64,000 nt of DNA from Pseudomonas koreensis (lineage in GTDB: Bacteria; Pseudomonadota; Gammaproteobacteria; Pseudomonadales; Pseudomonadaceae). The DNA lies in contig NZ_JAOEJU010000002.1 of assembly GCF_025447595.1 (NCBI RefSeq), positions 124,001 through 188,000 on the forward strand, read 5' to 3'. A model generated the notes under the pieces. The model was not told the origin of the DNA. It saw only the letters and a program-made list of their open reading frames with translations, and made no database searches. The translations under genes were made by a program, and so were the position numbers. Every line of letters begins with the position of its first letter. The stretch's first letter is position 1. Below are positions 8,203-17,274 of this stretch, piece after piece.

Positions 8203-10106
8203 CTGCCACCACCTCAACTCCGAGCCTGTTGTCCTCGGCCGAACAACGCCGCGCCGCCCGCCAGTTGACCCTGGCGATGCTTGCCCTCGGCTTGCTCGGT
8301 TTAGGGCTGATCTGGCGCTGGCTGATGCCGGAGCAAACTGGCGTCAGTCAGTTGCTGCTCGGATTCGCTTCTTTATTAGTCGCGGTGCCCGTGATGCGCT
8401 CGGCGTGGTTCAGCCTGCGTTATCCGAGCCTGCACGGCATCACCGATCAGTTGATCGCCCTGGCGATGATCGGGGCCTGGGCCACGGGCGATCTGCTCAC
8501 GGCCGCGCTTTTGCCGATCATCATGATCTTCGGCCATGTGCTGGAGGAGCGCAGTGTGATCGGTTCCCAGGAAGCGATTCATGCTCTCGGCCAACTCACG
8601 CGCAGCCATGCGCGCAAGGTGCAGGCGGACGGCTCGATCATCGAAGTCGACAACGGCACGCTCAAGGCTGGCGACAAAGTCGAAGTGCGCGCCGGGGATC
8701 GGGTGCCGGCGGACGGTCGGATTTTATCCGGCCAGGCCAGCCTCGATACGGCGTCGATCACCGGTGAGTCGGTGCCGGTCGAGGCGGGTGTCGGCATGGC
8801 GGTGTTCGGCGGCACGATCAACCTCGACGGGTTGCTGCGAATTGAAGTGACCCGTACCGGGGATGAATCGACCCTCGGCAAGGTCATCGCGCTGATGCAG
8901 AACGCCGAACGCTCCAAGCCGCCGATCACCCGTTTGCTCGAACGCTATGCCGGCAGCTACATGGTGCTGGTGTTGCTGCTCGCGGCGGTGACCTGGTTCA
9001 TCACCAACGATGCACAGGCGATGCTCGCGGTGCTGGTGGCGGCATGCCCATGCGCGCTGGTGTTGTCGGCACCGGCCACGGCGATTGCCGGGGTGGCGGT
9101 GGCGGCTCGGCACGGGATACTGATCCGCAGTTCGGCATTCCTTGAGGAACTGGCCGACCTCACTTCGCTGGTGGTCGACAAGACCGGCACCCTCACTTAC
9201 GGCACGCTGCGCTTGCAGTCGATCAACAGCCCGCGAGCGGATCACGGGGCGGTGATGGCGCTGGCTGCAAGTCTGGGTGCGGCGAGCAGCCATCCGGTCA
9301 GCCGCGCGCTGGCCGGATTGGTCAGCGCGGAAGAGGTGCTGGTACTGACCGACATTCACGAGCGGCAGGGGTTGGGCGTAGTGGCCAAAACCGCGCAAGG
9401 CGAAGCAGCACTCGGGCGTCCGGAGCTGTTCGCGCAGCTGGGCATCCCGACCACGGCGATCCCCGAACACGATGGCCCGATTGCCGGACTGGCGCTGAAC
9501 GGCGAATTTCTTGCCTGGCTGTTGCTGGCCGACACCGTCAAACCGGAAGCGCGATTTGCGCTGGGTGAATTGCGTGACCTCGGGCTGGGGCGGCAACTGC
9601 TGTTGACCGGTGACCGGCAAAGCGTCGCGCAGACCCTGGCCCAGGAAGTCGGCCTGCACGAAGTCGAAGCCCAGGCGTTGCCCGAAGACAAACTCAACCG
9701 AGTGCTCAAGGAAATCGACAACGGCTTCCGGCCGATGGTGGTCGGCGACGGGATCAACGATTCGCTGGCACTCAAAGCGGGCGTCGTCGGTGTGGCGATG
9801 GGAGCGGGCGGTGCCGACATTGCGCTGGCCTCGGCCGACATCGTGCTGATCGGCAGTGACCTGCGTCGGCTCGGCACCTGCGTGCGCCTCAGCCGTCAGT
9901 GCCGACGGACCTTGCAGGTAAACGTGATCATCGGCCTGGGCTGGACGCTGGCCATCGTCGTATTCGCGGCTTTCGGCTGGCTCGGTGCGGCGGGCGCGAT
10001 GATCGCTGCATTGCTGCACAACCTGAGCACGTTGTTGGTGCTGGGCAATGCCGGTCGCCTGCTGCGTTTTCAGGAGCCGCTGTTGAAGCTGAAGGCGCCG
10101 GACTGA
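8199..10106 (+). CDS. hmtA: HmtA-like heavy-metal P1B-type ATPase
   Basis: A 635-residue metal-transporting P-type ATPase. Visible motifs are TGES (188-191) of the actuator domain, the intramembrane metal site Cys283-Pro-Cys285, the phosphorylated Asp327 in DKTGTLT, the SSHPVSRAL motif and the hinge GDGINDS (516-522). No N-terminal heavy-metal-associated domain is present; the neighbouring His-rich SPFH protein may serve that purpose (inference). In P. aeruginosa the ATPase HmtA is encoded beside SPFH genes and has been reported to import zinc and copper, so import rather than export is favoured here, helped by the Zur-like box upstream. The direction of transport cannot be read from sequence. 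The start overlaps the previous stop (ATGA). Confidence 0.85.
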   Translation: MTATTSTPSLLSSAEQRRAARQLTLAMLALGLLGLGLIWRWLMPEQTGVSQLLLGFASLLVAVPVMRSAWFSLRYPSLHGITDQLIALAMIGAWATGDLLTAALLPIIMIFGHVLEERSVIGSQEAIHALGQLTRSHARKVQADGSIIEVDNGTLKAGDKVEVRAGDRVPADGRILSGQASLDTASITGESVPVEAGVGMAVFGGTINLDGLLRIEVTRTGDESTLGKVIALMQNAERSKPPITRLLERYAGSYMVLVLLLAAVTWFITNDAQAMLAVLVAACPCALVLSAPATAIAGVAVAARHGILIRSSAFLEELADLTSLVVDKTGTLTYGTLRLQSINSPRADHGAVMALAASLGAASSHPVSRALAGLVSAEEVLVLTDIHERQGLGVVAKTAQGEAALGRPELFAQLGIPTTAIPEHDGPIAGLALNGEFLAWLLLADTVKPEARFALGELRDLGLGRQLLLTGDRQSVAQTLAQEVGLHEVEAQALPEDKLNRVLKEIDNGFRPMVVGDGINDSLALKAGVVGVAMGAGGADIALASADIVLIGSDLRRLGTCVRLSRQCRRTLQVNVIIGLGWTLAIVVFAAFGWLGAAGAMIAALLHNLSTLLVLGNAGRLLRFQEPLLKLKAPD

Positions 10107-10283
10107 TCATTTTTCGAACTGTGCGCCGCTCTCGAAGTCTTTTGAGAAGGCGCACTGAAGCAAGGATGACAGCGTCATTACAGCCTCTGCGGCTGATAGT
10201 CGGCGGCTATCAAATCGATAGCCTGCTAATTTTCAAGGATGGTCTACCCTCAGATCAGACGTCTGAAACCAGGGGGATATTCC

Positions 10284-11468
10284 ATGCTCGCGCAACTTCC
10301 ACCGGCCTTACAGAATCTGCAGCTTCCGCTTCGTCTGCGACTCTGGGACGGCCATGAATTCAATCTGGGCCCGACGCCCAGCGTCACCATCGTGGTCAAG
10401 GACCCGCAGATGGTCACCCAGTTCACCCATCCAAGCCTGGACGCGCTGGGGGCGGCGTTCGTCGAGGGCAAACTCGAACTCGAAGGCTCTATCAGCGAGG
10501 TCATCCGGGTTTGCGATGAATTGAGCACAGCCTTGCTTGGGGACGTGGACAGTCAGCCGGTGCGTACCGTGCACGACAAGGAAACCGACGCCAAAGCCAT
10601 TTCCTACCATTACGACCTGTCCAACGCGTTCTATCAGCTGTGGCTGGACAGCAACATGGTCTATTCCTGTGCGTATTTTGAAACCGGTAGCGAATCGCTT
10701 GAGCAGGCTCAGGAAGCCAAGTTTCGCCATTTGTGCCGCAAGTTGCGCTTGCAGCCCGGCGAGTATCTGCTGGATGTCGGCTGTGGTTGGGGCGGGTTGG
10801 CGCGTTTTGCCGCGCGGGAGTTCGGCGCCAGGGTTTTTGGCATCACCCTGAGCAAGGAACAACTGGCATTGGCTCGAGAGCGGGTAAAGGATGAAGGTCT
10901 TGAGGAGCAGATCGAACTACAGTTGCTCGACTATCGCGATCTGCCGCAGGACGGTCGGTTCGATAAAGTCGTGAGCGTCGGAATGTTCGAACACGTCGGC
11001 CACGCCAACCTCGCCGAATACGCAAGGATCCTGTTCGGCGCGGTGAAAGAGGGCGGCCTGGTGATGAACCACGGCATCACCGCCAAGCACACCGATGGCC
11101 GTCCGGTGGGACGCGGCGCCGGGGATTTCATCGAGAAGTACGTGTTCCCCAACGGCGAGTTGCCGCACCTGGCGATGATCTCGGCCGAGATCAGTGAGGC
11201 GGGTCTGGAGATCGTCGACGTCGAGAGTCTGCGCCTGCACTACGCGCGTACGCTGGATCACTGGAGCGAACGGCTGGAGGACAACCTTGAAGCCGCCGCG
11301 AAACTCGTCCCGGACCAGGCGCTGCGCATCTGGCGTCTGTACCTCGCGGGCTGCGCTTACGCGTTCGCCCGCGGCTGGATCAATCTGCACCAGATCCTCG
11401 CCGTGAAGGCCCATGCTGACGGCAGCCATGAACTGCCGTGGACGAGGGACGACATCTACAACCCTTGA
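10284..11468 (+). CDS. cfa: Cyclopropane-fatty-acyl-phospholipid synthase
   Basis: A 394-residue SAM-dependent enzyme that adds a methylene bridge to unsaturated acyl chains of membrane phospholipids, usually in stationary phase or acid stress. The SAM-binding glycine loop LLDVGCGWGGLARFAA is at about 175-190, with downstream 'VSVGMFEHVGHANL' and 'NHGIT' motifs typical of CFA synthases. ATG 10284 is chosen because AGGGGGAT precedes it by a few nucleotides. It is convergent with cardiolipin synthase, with stop codons 2 bp apart; the same cfaB-cls pair is known in P. putida. Regulation is not visible beyond the 177-bp leader. Confidence 0.95.
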   Translation: MLAQLPPALQNLQLPLRLRLWDGHEFNLGPTPSVTIVVKDPQMVTQFTHPSLDALGAAFVEGKLELEGSISEVIRVCDELSTALLGDVDSQPVRTVHDKETDAKAISYHYDLSNAFYQLWLDSNMVYSCAYFETGSESLEQAQEAKFRHLCRKLRLQPGEYLLDVGCGWGGLARFAAREFGARVFGITLSKEQLALARERVKDEGLEEQIELQLLDYRDLPQDGRFDKVVSVGMFEHVGHANLAEYARILFGAVKEGGLVMNHGITAKHTDGRPVGRGAGDFIEKYVFPNGELPHLAMISAEISEAGLEIVDVESLRLHYARTLDHWSERLEDNLEAAAKLVPDQALRIWRLYLAGCAYAFARGWINLHQILAVKAHADGSHELPWTRDDIYNP

Positions 11469-11470
11469 AC

Positions 11471-12910
11471 CTAGAGAATCGGCGAAATCAGCCGGGCGAT
11501 CCGCATGCCGACCTGTTGCAGGCGGTGGATCTCCCGGCTTTCTTCTTTGGCGACTTCGTAGGCCTGAGCGAAGTCATCGTTCAGCATCTGTTCCACGCTG
11601 GCGGCGAATTCGCTGTCGACGGTCAGCAGCATCACCTCGAAATTCAGCCGGAACGAACGGTTGTCCAGATTGGCGCTGCCGATGGCGCTGATTTCGCTGT
11701 CGATCAACACCACTTTCTGATGCAGGAAACCCGGCTCGTAGCGGAATACCCGCACGCCGGCGCGCACCGCTTCGAAAGCGTACAGGCTGGAGGCGGCGTA
11801 GACGATGCGATGGTCTGGGCGCGAAGGCAGCAGCAGGCGCACGTCAACTCCGCGCAACACTGCGAGGCGTAATGCTGCGAACACGGCTTCGTCGGGAATG
11901 AAGTAGGGGCTGGTGATCCACACGCGCTCGGTGGCGGCGTGGATGGCTTCGACGAAGAACAGCGAGCAGGTTTCGTAGGCATCCGCCGGACCGCTGGCGA
12001 GCAACTGGCAAAGCACGCCGTCCTCCGGGTACGCGTCCGGCAGGATCAGCGGCGGCAATGACCGCGCGGCCCAGAACCAGTCTTCGGCAAATGACTCCTG
12101 CATGCAGGCCACCACGGGGCCACGCACCTGGACGTGAGTGTCGCGCCACGGTGCCAGCGGTGGTTTTTCACCCATGTATTCGTCGCCGACGTTGTGGCCG
12201 CCGACAAACCCGATCAGCCCGTCGACCACCACGATCTTGCGGTGGTTGCGAAAATTCACCTGGAAACGATTGAGCCAGCCGCTGCGGGTGGCGAACGCTT
12301 TGACCTCGACGCCGCCATCGCGCAGCGCTTGCACGTAGCTATGGGGCAGGGCGTGACTGCCGATGCGGTCGTAGAGCAAGTGAATCACTACGCCTTCGGC
12401 GGCTTTCTTCAACAGCAGGTCACGCAGGCGCTGACCGAGACGATCGTCGTGAATGATGAAAAACTGGATCAGCACCGCTTCCCGCGCCTGGTCGATTGCG
12501 TGGAAAATCGCCTCGAAGGTGGCGGCTCCATTGATCAGCAATCGCACTTCATTGTTGGCCAGGCACGGCATGCGACCCAATTTCGGCATCGCTCGTAGTG
12601 AGTCATAGGCGTTCGACGCGCGGGCAGTGAGGGCTTCCTCCACCCAGGGCCGCCAGTTCAGTTCGGAAACGGCCTGGCGCATTTGTTCGTTGGCCTGGCG
12701 CCGGGCCTTGATGTAACCATCGAAAGTGCTGCGGCCGAACACCAGATAGGGGATGAGCGTCAGATAAGGAATGAAGATCAGCGACAGCGCCCAGGCGATC
12801 GCGCCTTGGGCGGTGCGTACGGTCAATACGGCATGGATCGCGGCGATCGAGCCGAGGGTGTGTATCAGGGCGATCAGATAACCGAAAATGTGCGGTCCGA
12901 AATAATCCAT
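11471..12910 (-). CDS. clsA: Cardiolipin synthase
   Basis: A 479-residue inner-membrane phospholipase-D-family enzyme that joins two phosphatidylglycerols into cardiolipin. Two N-terminal transmembrane segments (residues 5-60) are followed by two HKD motifs: '[19 protein letters not shown]' in the middle and '[18 protein letters not shown]' near the C-terminus. The start MDYFGPH at 12910 gives the length of P. putida ClsA; AAGG and AGGAG lie 7 and about 14 nt upstream. It sits convergent to cfa, pairing two membrane-lipid remodelling enzymes. Confidence 0.94.
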   Translation of the reverse strand: MDYFGPHIFGYLIALIHTLGSIAAIHAVLTVRTAQGAIAWALSLIFIPYLTLIPYLVFGRSTFDGYIKARRQANEQMRQAVSELNWRPWVEEALTARASNAYDSLRAMPKLGRMPCLANNEVRLLINGAATFEAIFHAIDQAREAVLIQFFIIHDDRLGQRLRDLLLKKAAEGVVIHLLYDRIGSHALPHSYVQALRDGGVEVKAFATRSGWLNRFQVNFRNHRKIVVVDGLIGFVGGHNVGDEYMGEKPPLAPWRDTHVQVRGPVVACMQESFAEDWFWAARSLPPLILPDAYPEDGVLCQLLASGPADAYETCSLFFVEAIHAATERVWITSPYFIPDEAVFAALRLAVLRGVDVRLLLPSRPDHRIVYAASSLYAFEAVRAGVRVFRYEPGFLHQKVVLIDSEISAIGSANLDNRSFRLNFEVMLLTVDSEFAASVEQMLNDDFAQAYEVAKEESREIHRLQQVGMRIARLISPIL

Positions 12911-13056
12911 GGGGCAACCTTGCTCCTGAAGATTCAATGCTTAACAGACCATGTTCCATGGTGATTGTCGCTAATTACTTTCAAGTCACGAACGCCAGCC
13001 ATGAACCGAAACTGGTGGCCGGCGTCTAACGGCCACTACTGATCAGGAGTTTTTCA

Positions 13057-13575
13057 ATGAACGTTCGTCTGCTGGGTTTGGCGCTGGGCCTGGGTTTGGC
13101 CTTGCCGGTGGTTGCTCAGGCGCAAATGCTGCAGCCGGGGTTGTGGGAAATGACGTCGAGCAATGTGAAGGTCGATGATCAGGTGATGGATGTGCAATCG
13201 ATCCTCGGCCAGATTCAGGGCCAGATCACCCCGCAACAGCGGGCGGAACTGGAGAAGCAGGGGATCAACATCGGCGGCAAGGGCATCCGCGCCTGCCTGA
13301 CGCCGCAGCAGGTGGCCACCAACGATATTCCGCTGGCGGACCCGCAGTCGGGCTGCAAACAGCAGATCACCGAGCGTGTCGGCAACCAGTGGAAATTCCG
13401 CTTCAGTTGCCCGAAAGCCCAAGGCACCGGCGTCGCCACGTTCCTCAGTGACCGTGAGTTCACCACCGTCGCCAATGGCACCTTCAATGCCATCGGGATC
13501 AACCAGAAGGGCAGTCTGGAAACCCGGGCAGTCTGGCTGGGTCAGGATTGCGGTACGGTCAAACCGAGAGCGTAA
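13057..13575 (+). CDS. DUF3617-family periplasmic protein
   Basis: A 172-residue protein with a signal peptide (cleavage near 'VVAQA-QML', residue 22) and the DUF3617 layout: 'LQPGLWEMTSSNVKV' at the start of the mature part and two Cys pairs in 'RACLTPQQ', 'SGCKQQ', 'RFSCPKAQG', 'GQDCG'. The function of the family is unknown. A good ribosome site (CAGGAG) lies before ATG 13057. It stands alone and is followed by a strong hairpin shared with the convergent pyrC2 operon. Confidence 0.88.
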   Translation: MNVRLLGLALGLGLALPVVAQAQMLQPGLWEMTSSNVKVDDQVMDVQSILGQIQGQITPQQRAELEKQGINIGGKGIRACLTPQQVATNDIPLADPQSGCKQQITERVGNQWKFRFSCPKAQGTGVATFLSDREFTTVANGTFNAIGINQKGSLETRAVWLGQDCGTVKPRA

Positions 13576-13585
13576 CGTCATAATC

Positions 13586-13619
13586 GAAACCGCCTCCACC
13601 TCGAGTGGAGGCGGTTTTC
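13586..13619. terminator. Bidirectional terminator between DUF3617 gene and pyrC2 operon
   Basis: A 13-14 bp stem (AAACCGCCTCCAC / GTGGAGGCGGTTT) with a small loop and T-runs on the plus side lies between convergent genes. Confidence 0.9.
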
Positions 13620-13622
13620 TTT

Positions 13623-14960
13623 TCAGCGCATGAACCGTAGCGGCAATCCCTGGCAGTTGTCATGGATGCGATGGTCATGCCATGCAATCTGCCCCGACAC
13701 CATCGTTGTGCTGACCCGATGCCGGAAGCTGCACTGAACGAAGGGCGTCCAGCCGCATTGCGACAGAACCGGCTGACGTGACACCGCGACACCTTTGGGC
13801 TCCGGTTGAATCAACACCAGGTCCGCCCAATACCCCTCACGCAAATAACCGCGATCCGGAATGGCAAACAGATCCGCCACCCGGTGGCTGGTCTTGGCCA
13901 CCAGCGTGGTGATCGGCAGCACGCCATCCGCCACCAGTTCCAACAACGCCGGCAGCGCGTGCTGCACCAGTGGTAGCCCGGATGGTGCCTGTTCATACGC
14001 TTGCTGTTTTTCCGCCCAGGTGTGCGGTGCGTGATCGCTGCCGATCACATCCAGTCGATTGCTCAGCAGTGCATGGCGCAGGGCGTCACGATCGCTCTGG
14101 GACTTGATCGCCGGATTGCATTTGATCAGGTTGCCGAGGTTCGGGTAGTCACGGTCATCGAACAGCAAGTGGTGCAGGCAGACTTCGGCGGTGATGCGTT
14201 TTTGCGTCAGCGGTTTGTCTTCGAACAGGGCCAGCTCGCGGGCCGTGGTCAGGTGCAGGACGTGCAGACGAGTGCCGTGACGTCGGGCCAGATCCACCGC
14301 CAGAAACGATGAGCGAAAGCAGGTGTCGGCATTGCGGATCAGCGCATGGGCGTCGGGTGGCAATTGGTTGCCGAAGCGTTCGCGCAGGTTCGCGGCATTC
14401 GCCTCGATGGTCGGCGTGTGTTCACAGTGGGCCAGCAGAATCGTCGGCACTTCAGCGAACAGCCGCTCGAGGGTGTGCGGGTCGTCCACCAGCATGTTGC
14501 CGGTGGACGCGCCCATGAACACTTTGACACCGGCCACCTCGCTCGGATTGAGTGCAGCGACGGTGTCCAGATTGTCGTGACTGACGCCAAAATGAAAACC
14601 GTAGTTGGCCACCGAATTGATCGCTGCCCGGCGCTTTTTATCGGCCAGCGCCTCAAGGGTCAGGGTGGCAGGGTTGGTGTTGGGCATGTCCATGAAACTG
14701 GTGATGCCACCGGCCACGGCTGCACGGGATTCGGTGTGGAGGCTGCCCTTGGCCGGCGCACCCGGCTCGCGAAAATGCACCTGGTCGTCAATCATTCCCG
14801 GAAGCAGCCATTGGCCGTTGGCGTCGATTTCACGGGTCGCGTTTTCACCTTCGATGCTGCCGGCGATCTTGACGATGCGCCCGTTGCTGACCAACAGATC
14901 GGCGTCGAACTCGCGCCCTTCGTTCACCAGCCGCGCATTGCGAATCAACACACTGCTCAT
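13623..14960 (-). CDS. pyrC2: Dihydroorotase PyrC2 (zinc-starvation paralogue)
   Basis: A 445-residue amidohydrolase of the dihydroorotase family (carbamoyl-aspartate to dihydroorotate, pyrimidine synthesis). The N-terminal metal motif reads Asp-Gln60-Val-His62-FREPG, so the first histidine of the usual HxH is glutamine; the downstream 'LLAHCEHTP', 'HVLHLTT' and 'IGSDHAPHT' motifs are present. The Gln variant is, to my memory, a subfamily trait rather than a mutation. It is the last gene of the Zur-boxed folE2 operon, so it is inferred to be a back-up enzyme made when the zinc-dependent housekeeping enzyme is limited. It is separated from the carbonic anhydrase gene by 3 bp. Confidence 0.9.
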   Translation of the reverse strand: MSSVLIRNARLVNEGREFDADLLVSNGRIVKIAGSIEGENATREIDANGQWLLPGMIDDQVHFREPGAPAKGSLHTESRAAVAGGITSFMDMPNTNPATLTLEALADKKRRAAINSVANYGFHFGVSHDNLDTVAALNPSEVAGVKVFMGASTGNMLVDDPHTLERLFAEVPTILLAHCEHTPTIEANAANLRERFGNQLPPDAHALIRNADTCFRSSFLAVDLARRHGTRLHVLHLTTARELALFEDKPLTQKRITAEVCLHHLLFDDRDYPNLGNLIKCNPAIKSQSDRDALRHALLSNRLDVIGSDHAPHTWAEKQQAYEQAPSGLPLVQHALPALLELVADGVLPITTLVAKTSHRVADLFAIPDRGYLREGYWADLVLIQPEPKGVAVSRQPVLSQCGWTPFVQCSFRHRVSTTMVSGQIAWHDHRIHDNCQGLPLRFMR

Positions 14961-14963
14961 GAT

Positions 14964-15524
14964 TCAAAACTCGTTCTGCAGGGCTTTGTAGCCACGTACC
15001 AGGTCGACGTTGGTGCGCGCCACGTCTTCGGAAAACTCCGAAGCGCTGACGCTCACCGGCGGAAATTGCGAGAGGTCGGTGCCCGGCCCGATGCGGGTGG
15101 TGGAGGGCACGTAGAACGCGTCCGGCAGGTCCCGGCCGTCGACCACCGAGTTGTGCCGCACCACGCAACCGTTGCCGACCACGCAGTTGAACAACACGCT
15201 GTTGAAGCCGATGAACACCCGGTTGCCGACCGTGCACGGGCCATGCACGATCGAACGGTGGGCGATGGAGCTGAATTCGCCGATGGTCACCGCGGCGCCG
15301 GATTTGGAGTGGATCACCACCCCGTCCTGGATGTTCGAATTGGCGCCGATGGTGATCGGCTCCATCTCGCCCGTGGCGTCCACTTCATCGGCGCGGATGA
15401 CCGCGTACGGGCCGACGAACACGTTTTCACCGACCACCACTTTGCCGCAGATGATCGCGGTTTTATCGACGTAGGCAGACTCGGCAATCTGCGGCAAATC
15501 ACCGGAAGGATTTTTACGGATCAT
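14964..15524 (-). CDS. Gamma-class carbonic anhydrase-like protein
   Basis: A 186-residue left-handed beta-helix protein with many hexapeptide repeats ('VGENVF', 'IGANSNI', 'VGNRVFIG'). The three metal-ligand histidines expected for the gamma class are present (VIHSKSG, AHRSI, VHGPC). The family reversibly hydrates CO2 and can use iron or cobalt in place of zinc, which fits its position in the Zur-linked operon. Its ATG overlaps the stop of the binding-protein gene (ATGA) and pyrC2 follows after 3 bp, so the three are probably translated together. Confidence 0.9.
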   Translation of the reverse strand: MIRKNPSGDLPQIAESAYVDKTAIICGKVVVGENVFVGPYAVIRADEVDATGEMEPITIGANSNIQDGVVIHSKSGAAVTIGEFSSIAHRSIVHGPCTVGNRVFIGFNSVLFNCVVGNGCVVRHNSVVDGRDLPDAFYVPSTTRIGPGTDLSQFPPVSVSASEFSEDVARTNVDLVRGYKALQNEF

Positions 15525-16396
15525 GGTTGGCTCAGGGCTTGGTAGAGAGTGTTGAGGTTGTAATCGAACAGGCCCGTGAAGGTGCTGGCCGGGCCGCTGG
15601 CAGCAAGAGCATCGGAGTACAGCGTGCCGCCGATGTGGGCACCGCTTTCGTCGGCGATCTGTTTCAGCAGGCGCGCGTCCTTGATGTTTTCCATGAACAC
15701 CGCTTTGACCTTCGCCTGGCGGATCTGGGTGATCAGCGCGGCGACTTCGGCAGCGGAAGGTTCGCGTTCGGTGGACAGACCTTGTGGTGCCATGAAGTCG
15801 ATGCCGTAGGCCTGTCCGAGATAACCGAAGGCGTCGTGGCTGGTAACGATCTTACGGTTGCCAGGTGGCAATGAACCGAGCTTGGCTTTCGCTTGGGCGA
15901 GGAGGGCGTAGATCTGTTTCAGGTAAGCCTGGCTGTTGCGCTCGTAGTCGGTTTTGTTTTCCGGGTCAGCGGCGATCAATGCTTTGGTGATGTTGGCGAC
16001 ATACAACTCGGCGTTCGCCAGGTTGTGCCAGGCGTGAGGGTCGGGAACGGTTTCGCCGTCCTCGTCCAGCGAGCGCGGAATCACGCCGCGACTGGCGCTG
16101 ATCACCGGGGCTCTGGTGTCGGTGCTGGCGACCAGCCGATCCAGCCAGGGTTCGAACCCCAGTCCGTTCTTGACGATCAGTTTCGCCTTGAGCAGAGCCT
16201 TGGCGTCATCCGGTGTCGGTTCGTAAGTGTGGGCATCGGCGTCAGGGCCGACCATGTTGGTGATCTGGATATGCTCGCCGCCGACCTGATGCACCATGTC
16301 GGCAAGGATGCTGAAACTGGTGACCACCGGCAGTTTTTCCGCCGCCGATAACGACATCGACAGCATCAGGCTGAACAGCACGAGTAGAGCGCGCAT
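15521..16396 (-). CDS. Metal (zinc) ABC transporter substrate-binding protein, ZnuA-like
   Basis: A 291-residue periplasmic cluster A-I binding protein. A signal peptide ends near residue 19 (SLSA-AEKL). Expected metal ligands are His56 (DADAHTYEP), His121 (PDPHAWHN), His187 (TSHDAFGY) and Asp262 (LYSDALA). The long His/Asp-rich loop of classical ZnuA is missing; only a short acidic stretch (DEDGETVPDP, 111-120) is there, so it resembles AztC-type binding proteins. Start 16396 has GAGGTG 8 nt upstream. It follows the permease gene after 11 bp. Zinc as substrate is inferred from the Zur box and operon partners. Confidence 0.9.
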   Translation of the reverse strand: MRALLVLFSLMLSMSLSAAEKLPVVTSFSILADMVHQVGGEHIQITNMVGPDADAHTYEPTPDDAKALLKAKLIVKNGLGFEPWLDRLVASTDTRAPVISASRGVIPRSLDEDGETVPDPHAWHNLANAELYVANITKALIAADPENKTDYERNSQAYLKQIYALLAQAKAKLGSLPPGNRKIVTSHDAFGYLGQAYGIDFMAPQGLSTEREPSAAEVAALITQIRQAKVKAVFMENIKDARLLKQIADESGAHIGGTLYSDALAASGPASTFTGLFDYNLNTLYQALSQP

Positions 16397-16407
16397 CGGG
16401 AAACACC

Positions 16408-17274
16408 TCATTGGGATGTGAGCAAAGGCGGGCGGCGCAACAGACCGTGAACCGGTCCGAACACCACGGACAGCAAGTAACCGACACCGGCGACCAGCAC
16501 GATGGCCGGGCCGCTGGGTAGCGAGTAGTAGAACGACAGCAACAGACCAAGCCATACCGATGCGCAACCGATGAGCGCGGCGATGGCGATCAGGATCGGC
16601 AGGCGCCGGCTCCAGAAGCGTGAAGCGGCGGCGGGCAGCATCATCAGGCCGACCACCATCAGGGCGCCGATCGCCTGGAAGCCGATCACCAGATTCAGCA
16701 CCACCAGCGTCAGGAACACGCCATGGGCGACTGGGCCGAGTCGACTGACCGTGCGCAGGAAAAACGGATCGAGGGTGTCGAGCAACAACGGTTTGTAGAT
16801 CAGCGCCATGGCCATCAGGCTGAGTGCCGATACCCACAACATGCCGTTGAGGGTCGGCCCGTCCACCGCCAAGGCAGAGCCGAACAGCAGGTGCAGCAAA
16901 TCGAGTCGCTTGCCGGCGATGCCGAGAATCAGCACGCCGCTGGCCAGCGAGATGGGATAGATCGCGGCGAGGCTGGCGTCTTCGCGCAGGCCGGTGCGTC
17001 GGGTGATCCACGCGGCGAGTCCGGCCATGCTCAGGCCGGCACCGAGGCCGCCGAGGGTCAGCGCCGGCAGACTCAACCCGGCGAACCAGAACCCCAACGC
17101 GGCGCCGGGGAGGATGCCGTGGGCAACGGCGTCGCCGATCAGGCTCATCCGGCGCAGGATCAGAAACACGCCCAGTGGTGCCGTGCTGCACGCCAGGACC
17201 AGACCGCCGAGCAGGGCCCGGCGCATGAAGACGAACTCGTGGAACGGTTGCCATAAATGGCTCAGCGTGAGCAT
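16408..17274 (-). CDS. Metal ABC transporter permease (ZnuB/AztB-like)
   Basis: A 288-residue integral membrane protein of the ABC-3 family with about eight hydrophobic segments. Family features include 'MRRALLGGLVLACSTAPLGVFLILRR' spread over residues 17-43, 'DAVAHGILPGAALGF' (coupling region) and 'GFQAIGALMVVGLMMLPAA' near the C-terminus. Its ATG overlaps the stop of the ATPase gene (ATGA) and its stop codon TGA forms part of the ribosome site for the binding protein. It translocates metal across the inner membrane. Confidence 0.92.
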   Translation of the reverse strand: MLTLSHLWQPFHEFVFMRRALLGGLVLACSTAPLGVFLILRRMSLIGDAVAHGILPGAALGFWFAGLSLPALTLGGLGAGLSMAGLAAWITRRTGLREDASLAAIYPISLASGVLILGIAGKRLDLLHLLFGSALAVDGPTLNGMLWVSALSLMAMALIYKPLLLDTLDPFFLRTVSRLGPVAHGVFLTLVVLNLVIGFQAIGALMVVGLMMLPAAASRFWSRRLPILIAIAALIGCASVWLGLLLSFYYSLPSGPAIVLVAGVGYLLSVVFGPVHGLLRRPPLLTSQ

